A DNA stretch of 64,000 bases, taken from assembly GCF_045038035.1 (NCBI RefSeq), contig NZ_CP173427.1, positions 3,224,001-3,288,000 of the forward strand, read 5' to 3'. Source of the DNA: Paenibacillus_F chitinolyticus_A. GTDB lineage: Bacteria; Bacillota; Bacilli; Paenibacillales; NBRC-103111. The notes under the pieces were generated by a model. That model did no database searches and had not been told where the DNA came from. It saw nothing but the letters and a program-made list of their open reading frames with translations. Shown one piece after another: positions 15,970 through 23,841 of the stretch (the first letter of the stretch is position 1; each line of letters begins with the position of its first letter). The translations under genes were made by a program, and so were the position numbers.

Positions 15970-15999
15970 ATCATACGGTCTTCTGCGGCAAATTGTCAA
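15970..15999 (-). promoter_or_regulatory. Sigma-A promoter for rtcB-kptA
   Basis: TTGACA, 18-base spacer, TATGAT on the minus strand. Transcription would start near 15963 and pass through the small reading frame and terminator before rtcB. Confidence 0.8.
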
Positions 16000-16067
16000 T
16001 CCATACCACTGGTAAAAAATGATTATAATTGTTCCAGAGCGCACACAATCAAGCATCCCTTATTGTT

Positions 16068-16096
16068 TTGCTTAAAACGATCAAGAAATTTATAAT
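16068..16096 (+). promoter_or_regulatory. Sigma-A promoter of the 57-residue gene
   Basis: TTGCTT, 17-base spacer, TATAAT, about 40 bases before the start of the small acidic protein gene. It diverges from the rtcB promoter. Confidence 0.75.
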
Positions 16097-16135
16097 GGCA
16101 GGAGGACACTAAGCTCATAAGAAGGAGAATGCACG

Positions 16136-16309
16136 ATGAAGATTTATGCGGTTCTCTCGTTTAACGGAGAGAGTACGGAGAATGTATGCGTGACGCCGGA
16201 CGAAGAGAAAGCAATGGCGTTTAAACCGGAAGATTTCGAAGATTGCGCTGCGCTGTTCCTGGAAATTTGGGAAGACGGCGAGAAAATAGACGATTACCGT
16301 CTCGTTTGA
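16136..16309 (+). CDS. Small acidic protein of 57 residues
   Basis: Starts MKIYAVLSFNGESTENVCVT with AAGGAG upstream and ends EIWEDGEKIDDYRLV. Rich in Asp and Glu, it probably forms a small alpha/beta fold and has no signal or membrane segment. It has its own promoter and a strong terminator directly after the stop, so it is a genuine single-gene unit. I do not recognise the family and offer no function. Confidence 0.75.
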   Translation: MKIYAVLSFNGESTENVCVTPDEEKAMAFKPEDFEDCAALFLEIWEDGEKIDDYRLV

Positions 16310-16310
16310 A

Positions 16311-16368
16311 AAAAAGAACCGGCCGGCCCTTCTTTCCGCAGAAAGAAAGTGCCCGGCCGGTTCTTTTT
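16311..16368. terminator. Long bidirectional terminator
   Basis: AAAAAGAACCGGCCGG pairs with CCGGCCGGTTCTTTTT. The loop region adds a second stem TTCTTTC/GAAAGAA. It ends the 57-residue gene and, from the other side, the aroA message. Confidence 0.9.
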
Positions 16369-16405
16369 ATAACTGCTCCGCTAGGCGGACTCGGGCTCGG
16401 GCTCC

Positions 16406-17479
16406 TTAAAACAGGCCGGACTCCGTTACCGTTTTGTAGAATTGCGCGAATTCCTCGAAGTTAAGCTGCTGCGCAGCGTCGGAAAGAGCGGTAGCCGGGT
16501 CCGGATGGACTTCGACCATTACGCCGTCCGCCCCTGCGGCAAGCGCCGCTTTCGCACAGGGCGCCAAAATATCTTTGCGTCCCGTGGAGTGGGTGACGTC
16601 GACAAGCACGGGCAGATGGCTCTCCTGCTTGAGGATGGGCACGGCCGAAATGTCGAGCGTGTTGCGCGTCGCCTTCTCGTAGGTGCGGATCCCTCTCTCG
16701 ATCAGCATCACCTGCGTGTTGCCCCGGGACACGATGTACTCCGCCGCATTGAGGAACTCATCGAGCGTGGCCGCCAGACCGCGCTTCAGCAGGACAGGAA
16801 CGCGCACGTCGCCGGCCGCTTTAAGCAGCTCGAAGTTCTGCATGTTGCGCGCGCCGATCTGGATCACATCGATGTAATCGCAGGCGATTTCGATATGCGC
16901 CGGGTCGACGATTTCGCTGATCGTTTTGAGACCGAATTCGGAGGCCACTTCTTTAAGGATTTTCAGCCCTTCGATGCCAAGCCCCTGGAAATCGTAAGGA
17001 GATGTGCGGGGTTTGAACGCCCCACCGCGCATGATCGTTACGCCGGCTTCTTTCAGAACGGCCGCGACTTGACGGACCTGTTCGTAGCTTTCGACGGAGC
17101 AAGGGCCCGCGATCATGACAGGCTTGCCGTTTCCGACCGAAATTCCGTCACCCAGCGTGACGATCGTGTCCTCTCTCTTGTTTTTGCGGCTTACGAGCAG
17201 ATGTTTCTTCTGGCCTTCCTCCTGCAAGTTAAGCGATGCCTTGAAAATCTGCTTGAACAGATGCCGGACCGTCTCGTGGCTGAACGGGCCTTTATTGAGC
17301 GTCACCAGTTCATCGAGCATTTTCTTTTCGCGGACGGGATCGAATTTCGGGACTCCTTGGCGTTCTTTCTCCCGACCGATCTCCTGGACGATTTCAGCCC
17401 GCTCCGAAAGCAGCTCGAGCAGTTGACCGTTAATCGTATCCAGCCGTTCACGCAATGCGTCTAAATTTCCTTGTGCCAT
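16406..17479 (-). CDS. aroA: Chorismate mutase-DAHP synthase, first enzyme of the shikimate pathway
   Basis: 357 aa. Residues 1-90 are an AroQ-type chorismate mutase domain (LDALRERLDTINGQLLELLSERAEIVQEIG). Residues about 100-357 are a type I-beta DAHP synthase with VMIAGPCSVES, MRGGAFKPRTSPYDFQGLG, IQIGARNMQNF, LLKRG and VLVDVTHSTG. It condenses phosphoenolpyruvate and erythrose-4-phosphate; the mutase domain gives feedback control by prephenate or chorismate in Bacillus relatives. It is monocistronic. Expression is set by a T-box leader with a Phe codon immediately upstream, so it rises when phenylalanyl-tRNA runs short. The symbol follows Bacillus usage. Confidence 0.95.
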   Translation of the reverse strand: MAQGNLDALRERLDTINGQLLELLSERAEIVQEIGREKERQGVPKFDPVREKKMLDELVTLNKGPFSHETVRHLFKQIFKASLNLQEEGQKKHLLVSRKNKREDTIVTLGDGISVGNGKPVMIAGPCSVESYEQVRQVAAVLKEAGVTIMRGGAFKPRTSPYDFQGLGIEGLKILKEVASEFGLKTISEIVDPAHIEIACDYIDVIQIGARNMQNFELLKAAGDVRVPVLLKRGLAATLDEFLNAAEYIVSRGNTQVMLIERGIRTYEKATRNTLDISAVPILKQESHLPVLVDVTHSTGRKDILAPCAKAALAAGADGVMVEVHPDPATALSDAAQQLNFEEFAQFYKTVTESGLF

Positions 17480-17512
17480 CGTAATCTCTCCTTTTTATGT
17501 CCAGAAAATAAA

Positions 17513-17805
17513 AAAAGACCTCTCCTCCGCAAGGGACGAGAAGTCGTGGTACCACCCTTATTCGAGAGAATGGGCTGCATAAAACAGCTCGGTCCTCTCA
17601 CTTTCGGCCCTGTAACGAAGGGAATACGGGCAACCCTAGAGAAAGCCGCTTGCGGCTGTCCATCAGGCACCGGCTCCGGAGTGAACTTCGGCGGGGACAT
17701 TTTCTCGGACGCTCTCAGTCGGTGGCGGTCCGTTCCTGTCATAAATGTCAATCCGCTTACTCTCTCCTTCTCAGCCTGTTCAACAAGTAATTTTACTCAT
17801 TCTAC
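17513..17805 (-). promoter_or_regulatory. T-box riboswitch, phenylalanine specifier (UUC)
   Basis: The conserved T-box AAGGGTGGTACCACG is at 17559-17545, followed by a terminator (GACTTCTC/GAGAGGTC, then seven T; 17546-17513). Stem I is formed by GCGG..GACATTT with AAATGTC..CCGC, and the lower stem by GGAG with CTCC. The specifier loop between them reads CGAAGTTCA, placing the codon UUC at 17685-17683, followed by the usual A. A promoter (TTGCTT, 18 bases, TAGAAT) precedes it. Uncharged tRNA-Phe should favour the antiterminator and switch on aroA. Confidence 0.92.
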
Positions 17806-17886
17806 TCCAATGGGAAAAATAAAAGCAAGCTGCCGGTTTAATGCGAAATTGCTTTACCGCATGAAAGCAATTTTGCAGCCCGGCAA

Positions 17887-18999
17887 TCAGCCGTAGCGGA
17901 CGAGCACGTGCCAAAGCTGCTTCAAATATTGAAGCACCTCGGCCGGGGCCCCGAAGTCCGCCCATGCTTCCGGCTGACGATGCAAGCTGGCCGCGGCTCT
18001 GCCGATCGCGGCCGCATCGAACACATCCGGGGATGCCGCCCCCGTCCCGAAGTCCGCAGCGACTCGCCGCGCAAGCGGAGGCATAAAGGGTCCGCGGAAA
18101 TCTTCCGGCACCGACCCGGCGGCAAGCCGGAAGCCGGGATGCCAATAGAGCGGAATGGCGTAAGCCCCGCTCAGCGCGTCAAGCTGCGCGCCGGTGGCGG
18201 TCCCTTGAAAAGACGGGTCCGCGACGAGCGCGTCCACGTCGGACCCCAGGCGGATCGCCCCGTGTATCTGCGCTTCGACGTAGGCGTCTAGGGCGCGGCC
18301 TATTCCGCCGGAGGCACCCGGACCGGGCAGCCCGTCTTTGCCGGCAAGCTTCGCCGCGCTAAGACAGCGGGCTGCAAACGCCCCCGCACCTGGCACATCC
18401 GAAGCGAGCGCCGAGCCCGTGATCCGCACCTCGTCGAGCAGGGCCGCCAGCACCGGCATAAACACCTTGCGGGTGCCCGCATGTTCCGGCTGCGCATGGC
18501 TGTCCCCGCAGGTAAACGTGCAGCGGTCCAGGACGCCGGCTTTCAGCCGGAAATGGCAGGACCCGAAGCGCGGCGACGCCCCGTCCGCGTAGCGCATCAC
18601 GTTCAGCGCGCCGTATTTCGGCCGGTCGCACGGCTGCACGCTCTCCGCCTGATACGCGCCCGCGAACAGGCTTCGCTCCCAGCGGTCGCGGTCCCCGCCC
18701 GGATAAGCGCTCAGGCCGCCGCTGGAGATGTGCGTCTCGAACTGGCTCCGGTATTCGCCGTCCCGCAGGAGCCCTTCCGCAACGGTAAGGCCGCCCGCGA
18801 TGAGCCGGTCGGGGTGAAAATTCAGCGTGACGCGGGACCGGGATAAAACCGCTGCGCACAGCTCTTCCGCGGATAAAGCGTCGAAATCCGCCTCGCGCAA
18901 AATTTCCGCGGCCTTCTCCCTCGCATGCGGCTCCGCCGCCGCCGCTTTGGCCTCAATGGCCTCCAGTGCCCGCTCCTGGCAGCGTTTCAGCTCCGTCAA
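17887..18999 (-). CDS. DUF3626-family protein
   Basis: 370 aa from a TTG start at 18999, with GGAGGGGGG seven bases upstream. A longer frame to 19116 has no ribosome site. The segments VTLNFHPDR, YRSQFETHISSGGLSAYPGGDRDRWE, RPKYGALNVM and PRFGSCHFRLK match the conserved core of DUF3626 as I remember it, and TCGDSHAQPE follows. No signal peptide or membrane span is present. Regular His, Asp and Cys residues suggest an enzyme or metal site, but no reaction is known. The gene stands alone between aroA and an esterase; its high Ala/Gly content reflects local GC richness. Confidence 0.75.
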   Translation of the reverse strand: MTELKRCQERALEAIEAKAAAAEPHAREKAAEILREADFDALSAEELCAAVLSRSRVTLNFHPDRLIAGGLTVAEGLLRDGEYRSQFETHISSGGLSAYPGGDRDRWERSLFAGAYQAESVQPCDRPKYGALNVMRYADGASPRFGSCHFRLKAGVLDRCTFTCGDSHAQPEHAGTRKVFMPVLAALLDEVRITGSALASDVPGAGAFAARCLSAAKLAGKDGLPGPGASGGIGRALDAYVEAQIHGAIRLGSDVDALVADPSFQGTATGAQLDALSGAYAIPLYWHPGFRLAAGSVPEDFRGPFMPPLARRVAADFGTGAASPDVFDAAAIGRAAASLHRQPEAWADFGAPAEVLQYLKQLWHVLVRYG

Positions 19000-19146
19000 C
19001 GCGAATCCCCCCTCCGCATTTTCCCGTAATGATACCCGACTTCCCGCAACATCCTCTGTATCCGCGATGAGGTCTGCCTTACAACAGATTATAGGCCGGA
19101 ACACGACAAAGGCCAAGGGAAAAATCCCCCGGCCTTCGCGGTCATT

Positions 19147-20106
19147 TTATAGCTGCTGCAAAAACATGAATTGTTTATCGCCCATACCCGGAAGTCCCTC
19201 GTGAGCAAAATCGGGGTAGATCTCCAGTTGTACCGGCGCCTTCAATTTATTAAGCACCGCGTACTGCGTGGACGGCGGACATACGGTATCCATGAGGCCG
19301 ATGCCGAACAAAATATCCGCCGTAATCCGGGAAGCCAGGTGCTGAATGTCGATATAGCCCAGCTTATAGAACACTTCGTCTTCCCGCTTGTGCTGGGGAT
19401 CGAAGAAGCGGAAGTACGTACGCAGCTCCGCGTAAGCGTCCTTGGCCAGATCCATCTCCCAGACGCGTTTGTAGTCGCTCAGAAACGGAAAGTTAGCCGC
19501 GACCTTGCGGATACGCGGCTCCAGTGCCGCGCAAGCGAGCGCCAGAGCGCCGCCCTGCGATCCGCCCATCGTGGCGACGCGGCTGCCGTCCACTTCCTCG
19601 AAATCCATCACGATCCGCGCCAGACGGACCGTATCCAGGAAGACATGGCGGAACAGCAGCTCGTCAGGATGCTCATCCAGTCCGCGGATAATGTGACCGT
19701 GATGCGTATTGCCCGCAATCCCGCCGATATCCTGCGACTTCCCGCCCTGACCGCGTACGTCCAGCGCCGCTACCGAATAGCCGAGCGCGGCGTACGGAAG
19801 CCGCTCCAGCCAGTCTCCGGCATGGCCGGTATAGCCGTGAAACTGAAGGACCGCCGGATGCGGTTTGCCGTCCGATTTCGGTTTCACGTATTTGGCGTGA
19901 ATCCGGGCCCCTTTTACACCGGTAAAATACAGGTCGAAGCACTCGGCGTAAGGGACTTTAAAGTCCGACGAAACCAGCTCCACCTCCGGGTCTACGGAAT
20001 CCAGTTCGGCCAGCGCACGCTCCCAGTACTCGTCAAAGTCCGTCGGACGCGGATTTCTTCCCTGGTACTCTTGCAGCTTTTCCAATGGCAGGTCAATTAA
20101 CGGCAT
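19147..20106 (-). CDS. CE7 acetyl esterase (acetylxylan esterase/cephalosporin-C deacetylase)
   Basis: 319 aa, the usual CE7 length. The enzyme removes acetyl groups from xylo-oligosaccharides or cephalosporin C, normally as a hexamer in the cytoplasm. It begins with the family N-terminus LPLEKLQEYQGRNPRPTDFDEYW, has RGQGG, the nucleophile GGSQGG (about residue 180), the Asp in GLMDTVCPPSTQY and the His in YPDFAHEGL. No signal peptide is present. It is preceded by GGGAAG. No xylan genes are adjacent, so its natural substrate here is open. Confidence 0.92.
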   Translation of the reverse strand: MPLIDLPLEKLQEYQGRNPRPTDFDEYWERALAELDSVDPEVELVSSDFKVPYAECFDLYFTGVKGARIHAKYVKPKSDGKPHPAVLQFHGYTGHAGDWLERLPYAALGYSVAALDVRGQGGKSQDIGGIAGNTHHGHIIRGLDEHPDELLFRHVFLDTVRLARIVMDFEEVDGSRVATMGGSQGGALALACAALEPRIRKVAANFPFLSDYKRVWEMDLAKDAYAELRTYFRFFDPQHKREDEVFYKLGYIDIQHLASRITADILFGIGLMDTVCPPSTQYAVLNKLKAPVQLEIYPDFAHEGLPGMGDKQFMFLQQL

Positions 20107-20212
20107 TTCGGACTTCCCTTCCCTCTTGTATATGTATAATTGGAGGTTTGTTCCTAATCTACCTTGATCATATCACCCGGTTGAAACAAAAAACAACCAC
20201 AATTTTAGCCGT

Positions 20213-21040
20213 CTAAAGCAGCACGATGTAAATGACTGCCGCCAGCACGAGCCGGTAAATCGCGAACGGAACGAGCTTGACCCGGTTGATCAGCTTTAGG
20301 AAGAAGCGGATGGAAATCAGGCCAAACAGAAAGGCGCTTACAAAGCCGACGGCGAAAAAAGGGATGGCCGCAGGCGGAATCGAGTCCCAGCTTTTGAGCA
20401 GCTTCAAAAAGCTTGCGCCCGCCATGATAGGAACGGCCATAATAAACGTAAAATCGGCCGCCGCCCTGTGGCTCAGCCCCAGAAGCACTCCCCCGGATAT
20501 CGTGGAACCCGAACGGGAGAAGCCCGGCCACATGGCAAGGCACTGGAACAAGCCCATGCCCAGCGCTTGTGTATACGTCAGCCGGTCCACCGTATCGGTC
20601 TTGGGGACGACCGGCCGCCGCCATTCCGCAATCAGCATCAGAACAGCTCCAAGTACAAGCCCGATGACGACCGTACGTGTGGAAAACAGATACTCGTCGA
20701 TATAATCTTCGAAGAGAAGGCCCAGAATGCCGAAAGGAATAAGTCCCACGATGACTTGAAGAAGATTGAGGCGCGGGCCTCCCTTGTCCTGGCCCGGCAG
20801 CTTTTTCAAACCGAACAGGTTCATAAAACGGTCCCGCATCAGAACGACTACGGCCAGGATGGAACCGAGCTGAATGACGACCTTGAAAGTATTGGCCGCC
20901 TGGGGAGTAAACAAATCCTTGGTCTGAAACCAGGCATCATCCACGATAATCATATGGCCGGTGGAAGAAACCGGAGCAAACTCCGTAAGCCCTTCGACCA
21001 GTCCGAGTATAAACGCCGCAAAAGTTTCCCATAGATTCAT
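20213..21040 (-). CDS. uppP: Undecaprenyl-diphosphatase UppP (BacA)
   Basis: 275 aa integral membrane protein with about seven to eight spans. It recycles the cell-wall lipid carrier by dephosphorylating undecaprenyl pyrophosphate, which also gives bacitracin resistance. LGLVEGLTEFAPVSSTGH is the (E/Q)xxxE plus PxSSxGH signature, and GFSRSGSTISGG carries the catalytic Arg. It starts 15 bases after a Bcr-like ABC permease on the same strand, with AAAGGAG as ribosome site. It is therefore probably the last gene of the two-component/ABC unit at 20213-24554, joining drug sensing and lipid-carrier recycling. Confidence 0.95.
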   Translation of the reverse strand: MNLWETFAAFILGLVEGLTEFAPVSSTGHMIIVDDAWFQTKDLFTPQAANTFKVVIQLGSILAVVVLMRDRFMNLFGLKKLPGQDKGGPRLNLLQVIVGLIPFGILGLLFEDYIDEYLFSTRTVVIGLVLGAVLMLIAEWRRPVVPKTDTVDRLTYTQALGMGLFQCLAMWPGFSRSGSTISGGVLLGLSHRAAADFTFIMAVPIMAGASFLKLLKSWDSIPPAAIPFFAVGFVSAFLFGLISIRFFLKLINRVKLVPFAIYRLVLAAVIYIVLL

Positions 21041-21055
21041 AGCCCCATGCTCCTT

Positions 21056-21790
21056 TTATTGAATATCCGATTTGTTAAAGTAAATAATCGTTGCCGCCAA
21101 CCCCGCGATAGACGCAGTGAGAATGGCAAGGACAGAGTACAGAACCGGATATTCGGGCACATACGCTTTGTTGGCGACGACGTGAACCGCCGACCATGGA
21201 AACAGAGCGCTGTACTTCTTATCTACAAGAGCTACGTTTGCCATCGTGGCAATCGCCGTGAAAATAATGGTCGGCACATAGTTTTTGAACCAGAACGTAA
21301 CGAAAATCGAAGGGGTCGACAGCAGAAAGAGCAGGACCGCTCCGATCAGATACCGGCCCAGCGAGTACAGAATGACGTGGATCGTGAGCCCGTCGAATCC
21401 GCCGATCAGCCCAAATACGAAAGTAAATCCCCAGGATATCAGCGTCAGCGTAACGATCCAGATAAGCAGCATAAGCAGTTTGCTGAAAAGCAGGCTCGTG
21501 CGCGATACGGGAATGGTCAGCAGATTTTTGAGCGTGTCCTCTACGTATTCCCGGTTGAACAGGTAAGCCGTTATAACGCCGTACAGCAGAGTCCCGCTGA
21601 GCAGCAGCACATACATATTCGTGTTGTAGAAGGAGATTTCGTACGTGACGGATGTTTCCGGTTTTTCGCTTTTCATGTTAAGGAATCCGATAAACATAAG
21701 GACGGGCGCGGCAGCGGCTCCAATGACGCTGACCAGGAACATTTTCGCGCGTTTTAATTTCAGCAGTTCGGTATACAGCAGGTTAACCAA
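21056..21790 (-). CDS. ABC-2 type permease, BcrB-like
   Basis: 244 aa with six predicted membrane spans. It begins LLYTELLKLKRAKMFLVSVIG, typical of lantibiotic/bacitracin exporter permeases (BcrB, LanE/G group). It overlaps the ATPase gene by eight bases and is followed 15 bases later by uppP. It is expected to form a transporter with that ATPase that removes bacitracin or frees its membrane target. A lantibiotic is the main alternative substrate. Confidence 0.82.
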   Translation of the reverse strand: MVNLLYTELLKLKRAKMFLVSVIGAAAAPVLMFIGFLNMKSEKPETSVTYEISFYNTNMYVLLLSGTLLYGVITAYLFNREYVEDTLKNLLTIPVSRTSLLFSKLLMLLIWIVTLTLISWGFTFVFGLIGGFDGLTIHVILYSLGRYLIGAVLLFLLSTPSIFVTFWFKNYVPTIIFTAIATMANVALVDKKYSALFPWSAVHVVANKAYVPEYPVLYSVLAILTASIAGLAATIIYFNKSDIQ

Positions 21791-22703
21791 TCGTTCCGCC
21801 TCCTATCAGCTTGATGAAATAATCCTCAAGCCTGTCTTCGCTGATCGTAAGGCGGGAAACGTCGATGCCGTTCTCCACGAACAGCCGGTTCAGACCGGAT
21901 TGGCGGCCGATATGGGAATAGACGCGGATTTTGCCCTCACCCCGGACTTCGTAATCGTGAATGTCCAGTTCTTTTTCCAGCAGCATGGCCGCCTTGTTAT
22001 CGTCCGACACTTGAAACTCCAGATGCTTGCGGTTGCGTTTACGCAGTTCTTCGAAGGAAATTTCCTCCAGAAGTCGGCCCTGGTGTATGATCCCGATCTG
22101 ATCGGCCAACTGTTCGATCTCGGGCAGTATGTGGCTGGAAATGAGGATCGTCATTTTCCTTTCCTCGGCGAGCGATTTGATCAATCTCCGGATTTCCTTG
22201 ATCCCGATGGGATCGAGACCGTTCGTCGGTTCGTCCAGGATAAGAAGCTCGGGATGATGCAGGACGGCTCTCGCTATGCCGAGACGCTGCTTCATGCCCA
22301 TCGAATACTGTCCGACGAGCTTTTTCGGCTCCCGGTGGAGGCTGACGATTTCAAGCGCGTCCTGGATCGCCGTCTTCTTGTGGACCCCCATCAGCCTCGC
22401 GTTGATCAGGAGATTTTCGGCTCCGGTCAAATTTTCGTAAAAGCCCGAATGTTCGACGATCGAACCGATTCTTCTTAAAAGATTTCGTTTGTGTTTGAAC
22501 AAATTTTCACCGAATAGTTCGATCTGTCCTTCCGTGGGCTTAATCAGCCCCAGCAGCATCCGGATCGTGGTCGTTTTCCCCGCCCCGTTGCGTCCCAGGA
22601 AGCCGTAAATCTGCCCCTGCCCCACGGTCAGCTCCAAGCGGTCCACCGCTTTCTGGGCTCCGTAAGTTTTGGTCAAACCCGTTGTTCTGATGATGGCGCT
22701 CAT
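21783..22703 (-). CDS. ABC transporter ATP-binding protein, BcrA-like
   Basis: 306 aa. Walker A GRNGAGKTT, signature YSMGMKQRLGIARAV, Walker B LLILDEPTNGLDP. The C-terminal 90 residues form the extra domain found in BcrA/NatA-type proteins. GGAGGG precedes the start. It powers the adjacent permease. Three CTTAA boxes 11 bp apart lie just upstream, suggesting that the response regulator encoded beside it controls this gene. Confidence 0.85.
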   Translation of the reverse strand: MSAIIRTTGLTKTYGAQKAVDRLELTVGQGQIYGFLGRNGAGKTTTIRMLLGLIKPTEGQIELFGENLFKHKRNLLRRIGSIVEHSGFYENLTGAENLLINARLMGVHKKTAIQDALEIVSLHREPKKLVGQYSMGMKQRLGIARAVLHHPELLILDEPTNGLDPIGIKEIRRLIKSLAEERKMTILISSHILPEIEQLADQIGIIHQGRLLEEISFEELRKRNRKHLEFQVSDDNKAAMLLEKELDIHDYEVRGEGKIRVYSHIGRQSGLNRLFVENGIDVSRLTISEDRLEDYFIKLIGGGTIG

Positions 22704-22773
22704 GGTTCCCTCCTGCTCCGTATGGTTCTTTTCTCTGTCTCTATTCAGGATAAGCAGCCGATTTTAAATGCCT

Positions 22774-22800
22774 CTTAACAAGTTCTTAATTGTTTCTTAA
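22774..22800 (-). promoter_or_regulatory. Three CTTAA direct repeats at 11-bp spacing (response-regulator site)
   Basis: CTTAA occurs at 22774-22778, 22785-22789 and 22796-22800 (TTAAG on the transcribed strand). Exact 11-bp phasing of direct repeats is the pattern bound by OmpR/PhoP-type dimers. The boxes overlap the stop codon of the kinase gene and lie 71 bases before the ABC ATPase. Confidence 0.6.
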
Positions 22801-23841
22801 AATGTATTCCGCGGGCTGAAGACCCTTGCCCGTTTCCGGCAGAATGAGGTAAAAAGCGGTCCGTACGCCCGGTTCGCTGTCCGCTCCCAGCGTTCCTCCA
22901 TGCTTCTCGGCGAGGGCTTTCGCAATCGCCAGCCCCAGACCGCTCCCGCCGCCGGCCCGGCTTCTCGACGCGTCCGTCCTGTACATCCGTTCAAATACGA
23001 GGCCGAGTTCCTCTGCGGGAATACCCGCCCCGTTGTCCCAGACCGTCAGGCAGTGCTTCCCCTGCGCCGAGGACAGTTCCAGGCCGAGCTTATTCCCGTC
23101 CGCTCCGTGCTTGACGGCGTTCTGAATCAGATTATTCAGCATCCGCAGAAGACTGACCCGGTCCGCGACAACGGGACAAGCTTCCTCGGGGAGCCGCAGA
23201 ACCAGCTCCAGCCCCGCTTTATGCAGGTCCGGCAGGAACTCGATGACGGCTTCGCGCACGGTTTCGGCAAGATCAAGCCTGACGGGTTGAAGCCGGAGCT
23301 CGTCCGCGTCCAGTTTGGCCAGCAGAAACACTTCGTCGATAAGCTTCTTCAAAGCCCCGGATTTACGGGCCAGCACATCCAGATACTGCCACTTCTGTTC
23401 CTCGTTTTCCGCCACGCCGTCTCTCAAAGCGTCGATGTAACCGATGATGGACGTCAACGGAGTGCGGATATCGTGCGATATATTCGAGAGGAACCTTTTG
23501 CGGCCCGTTTCGGTTTTTATCGTATAAACCTGGAGCTTGTCCAGTTGTCCGATCAATTCATTGACCGAGAAAATGACTTCGTTCAGAGCCGGATCGTCGT
23601 TCGCCAAAACCCGGGTGTTCACGTTGCCTTCAAGCGCCCTTGCCAGTTGGCGGTTGATATCCCGGAGTCTTGCGGTATATCGGAATCTGGACATGAGCAG
23701 TCCCGCTGCGGACGCAAAAAGCGCGGCAAACAGCACCCCGCTCGTCAAAGCGCTCGGGGTGCCGACTGCCGTAAGCCCGGCCAGGACCGCCAGTAAAATC
23801 AAATGGATCATGCCCAGCAGCTTAACGGGATCTCTTTTCAT
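22786..23841 (-). CDS. Intramembrane-sensing histidine kinase
   Basis: 351 aa. Two membrane spans (about 8-27 and 31-50) are joined by only a few residues, so there is no extracellular sensor domain. A HAMP-like linker follows, then the H-box NISHDIRTPLTSIIGY, N-box NNLIQNAVKHG, and the G boxes DNGAGIPAEE and GGSGLGLAIAK. This is the design of BceS-like kinases, which sense drug through a partner ABC transporter. The start overlaps the response regulator stop (ATGA). Partner transporter genes follow directly. Confidence 0.9.
   Translation of the reverse strand: MKRDPVKLLGMIHLILLAVLAGLTAVGTPSALTSGVLFAALFASAAGLLMSRFRYTARLRDINRQLARALEGNVNTRVLANDDPALNEVIFSVNELIGQLDKLQVYTIKTETGRKRFLSNISHDIRTPLTSIIGYIDALRDGVAENEEQKWQYLDVLARKSGALKKLIDEVFLLAKLDADELRLQPVRLDLAETVREAVIEFLPDLHKAGLELVLRLPEEACPVVADRVSLLRMLNNLIQNAVKHGADGNKLGLELSSAQGKHCLTVWDNGAGIPAEELGLVFERMYRTDASRSRAGGGSGLGLAIAKALAEKHGGTLGADSEPGVRTAFYLILPETGKGLQPAEYILRNN

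Noticed and set aside
15732..15974. 81-codon N-terminal extension of RtcB
   Set aside because: It crosses the leader terminator and reaches into the promoter. The internal ATG at 15731 has a good ribosome site and matches the family N-terminus.
17461..17751. 96-codon frame upstream of aroA
   Set aside because: It lies entirely within the T-box leader and its terminator.
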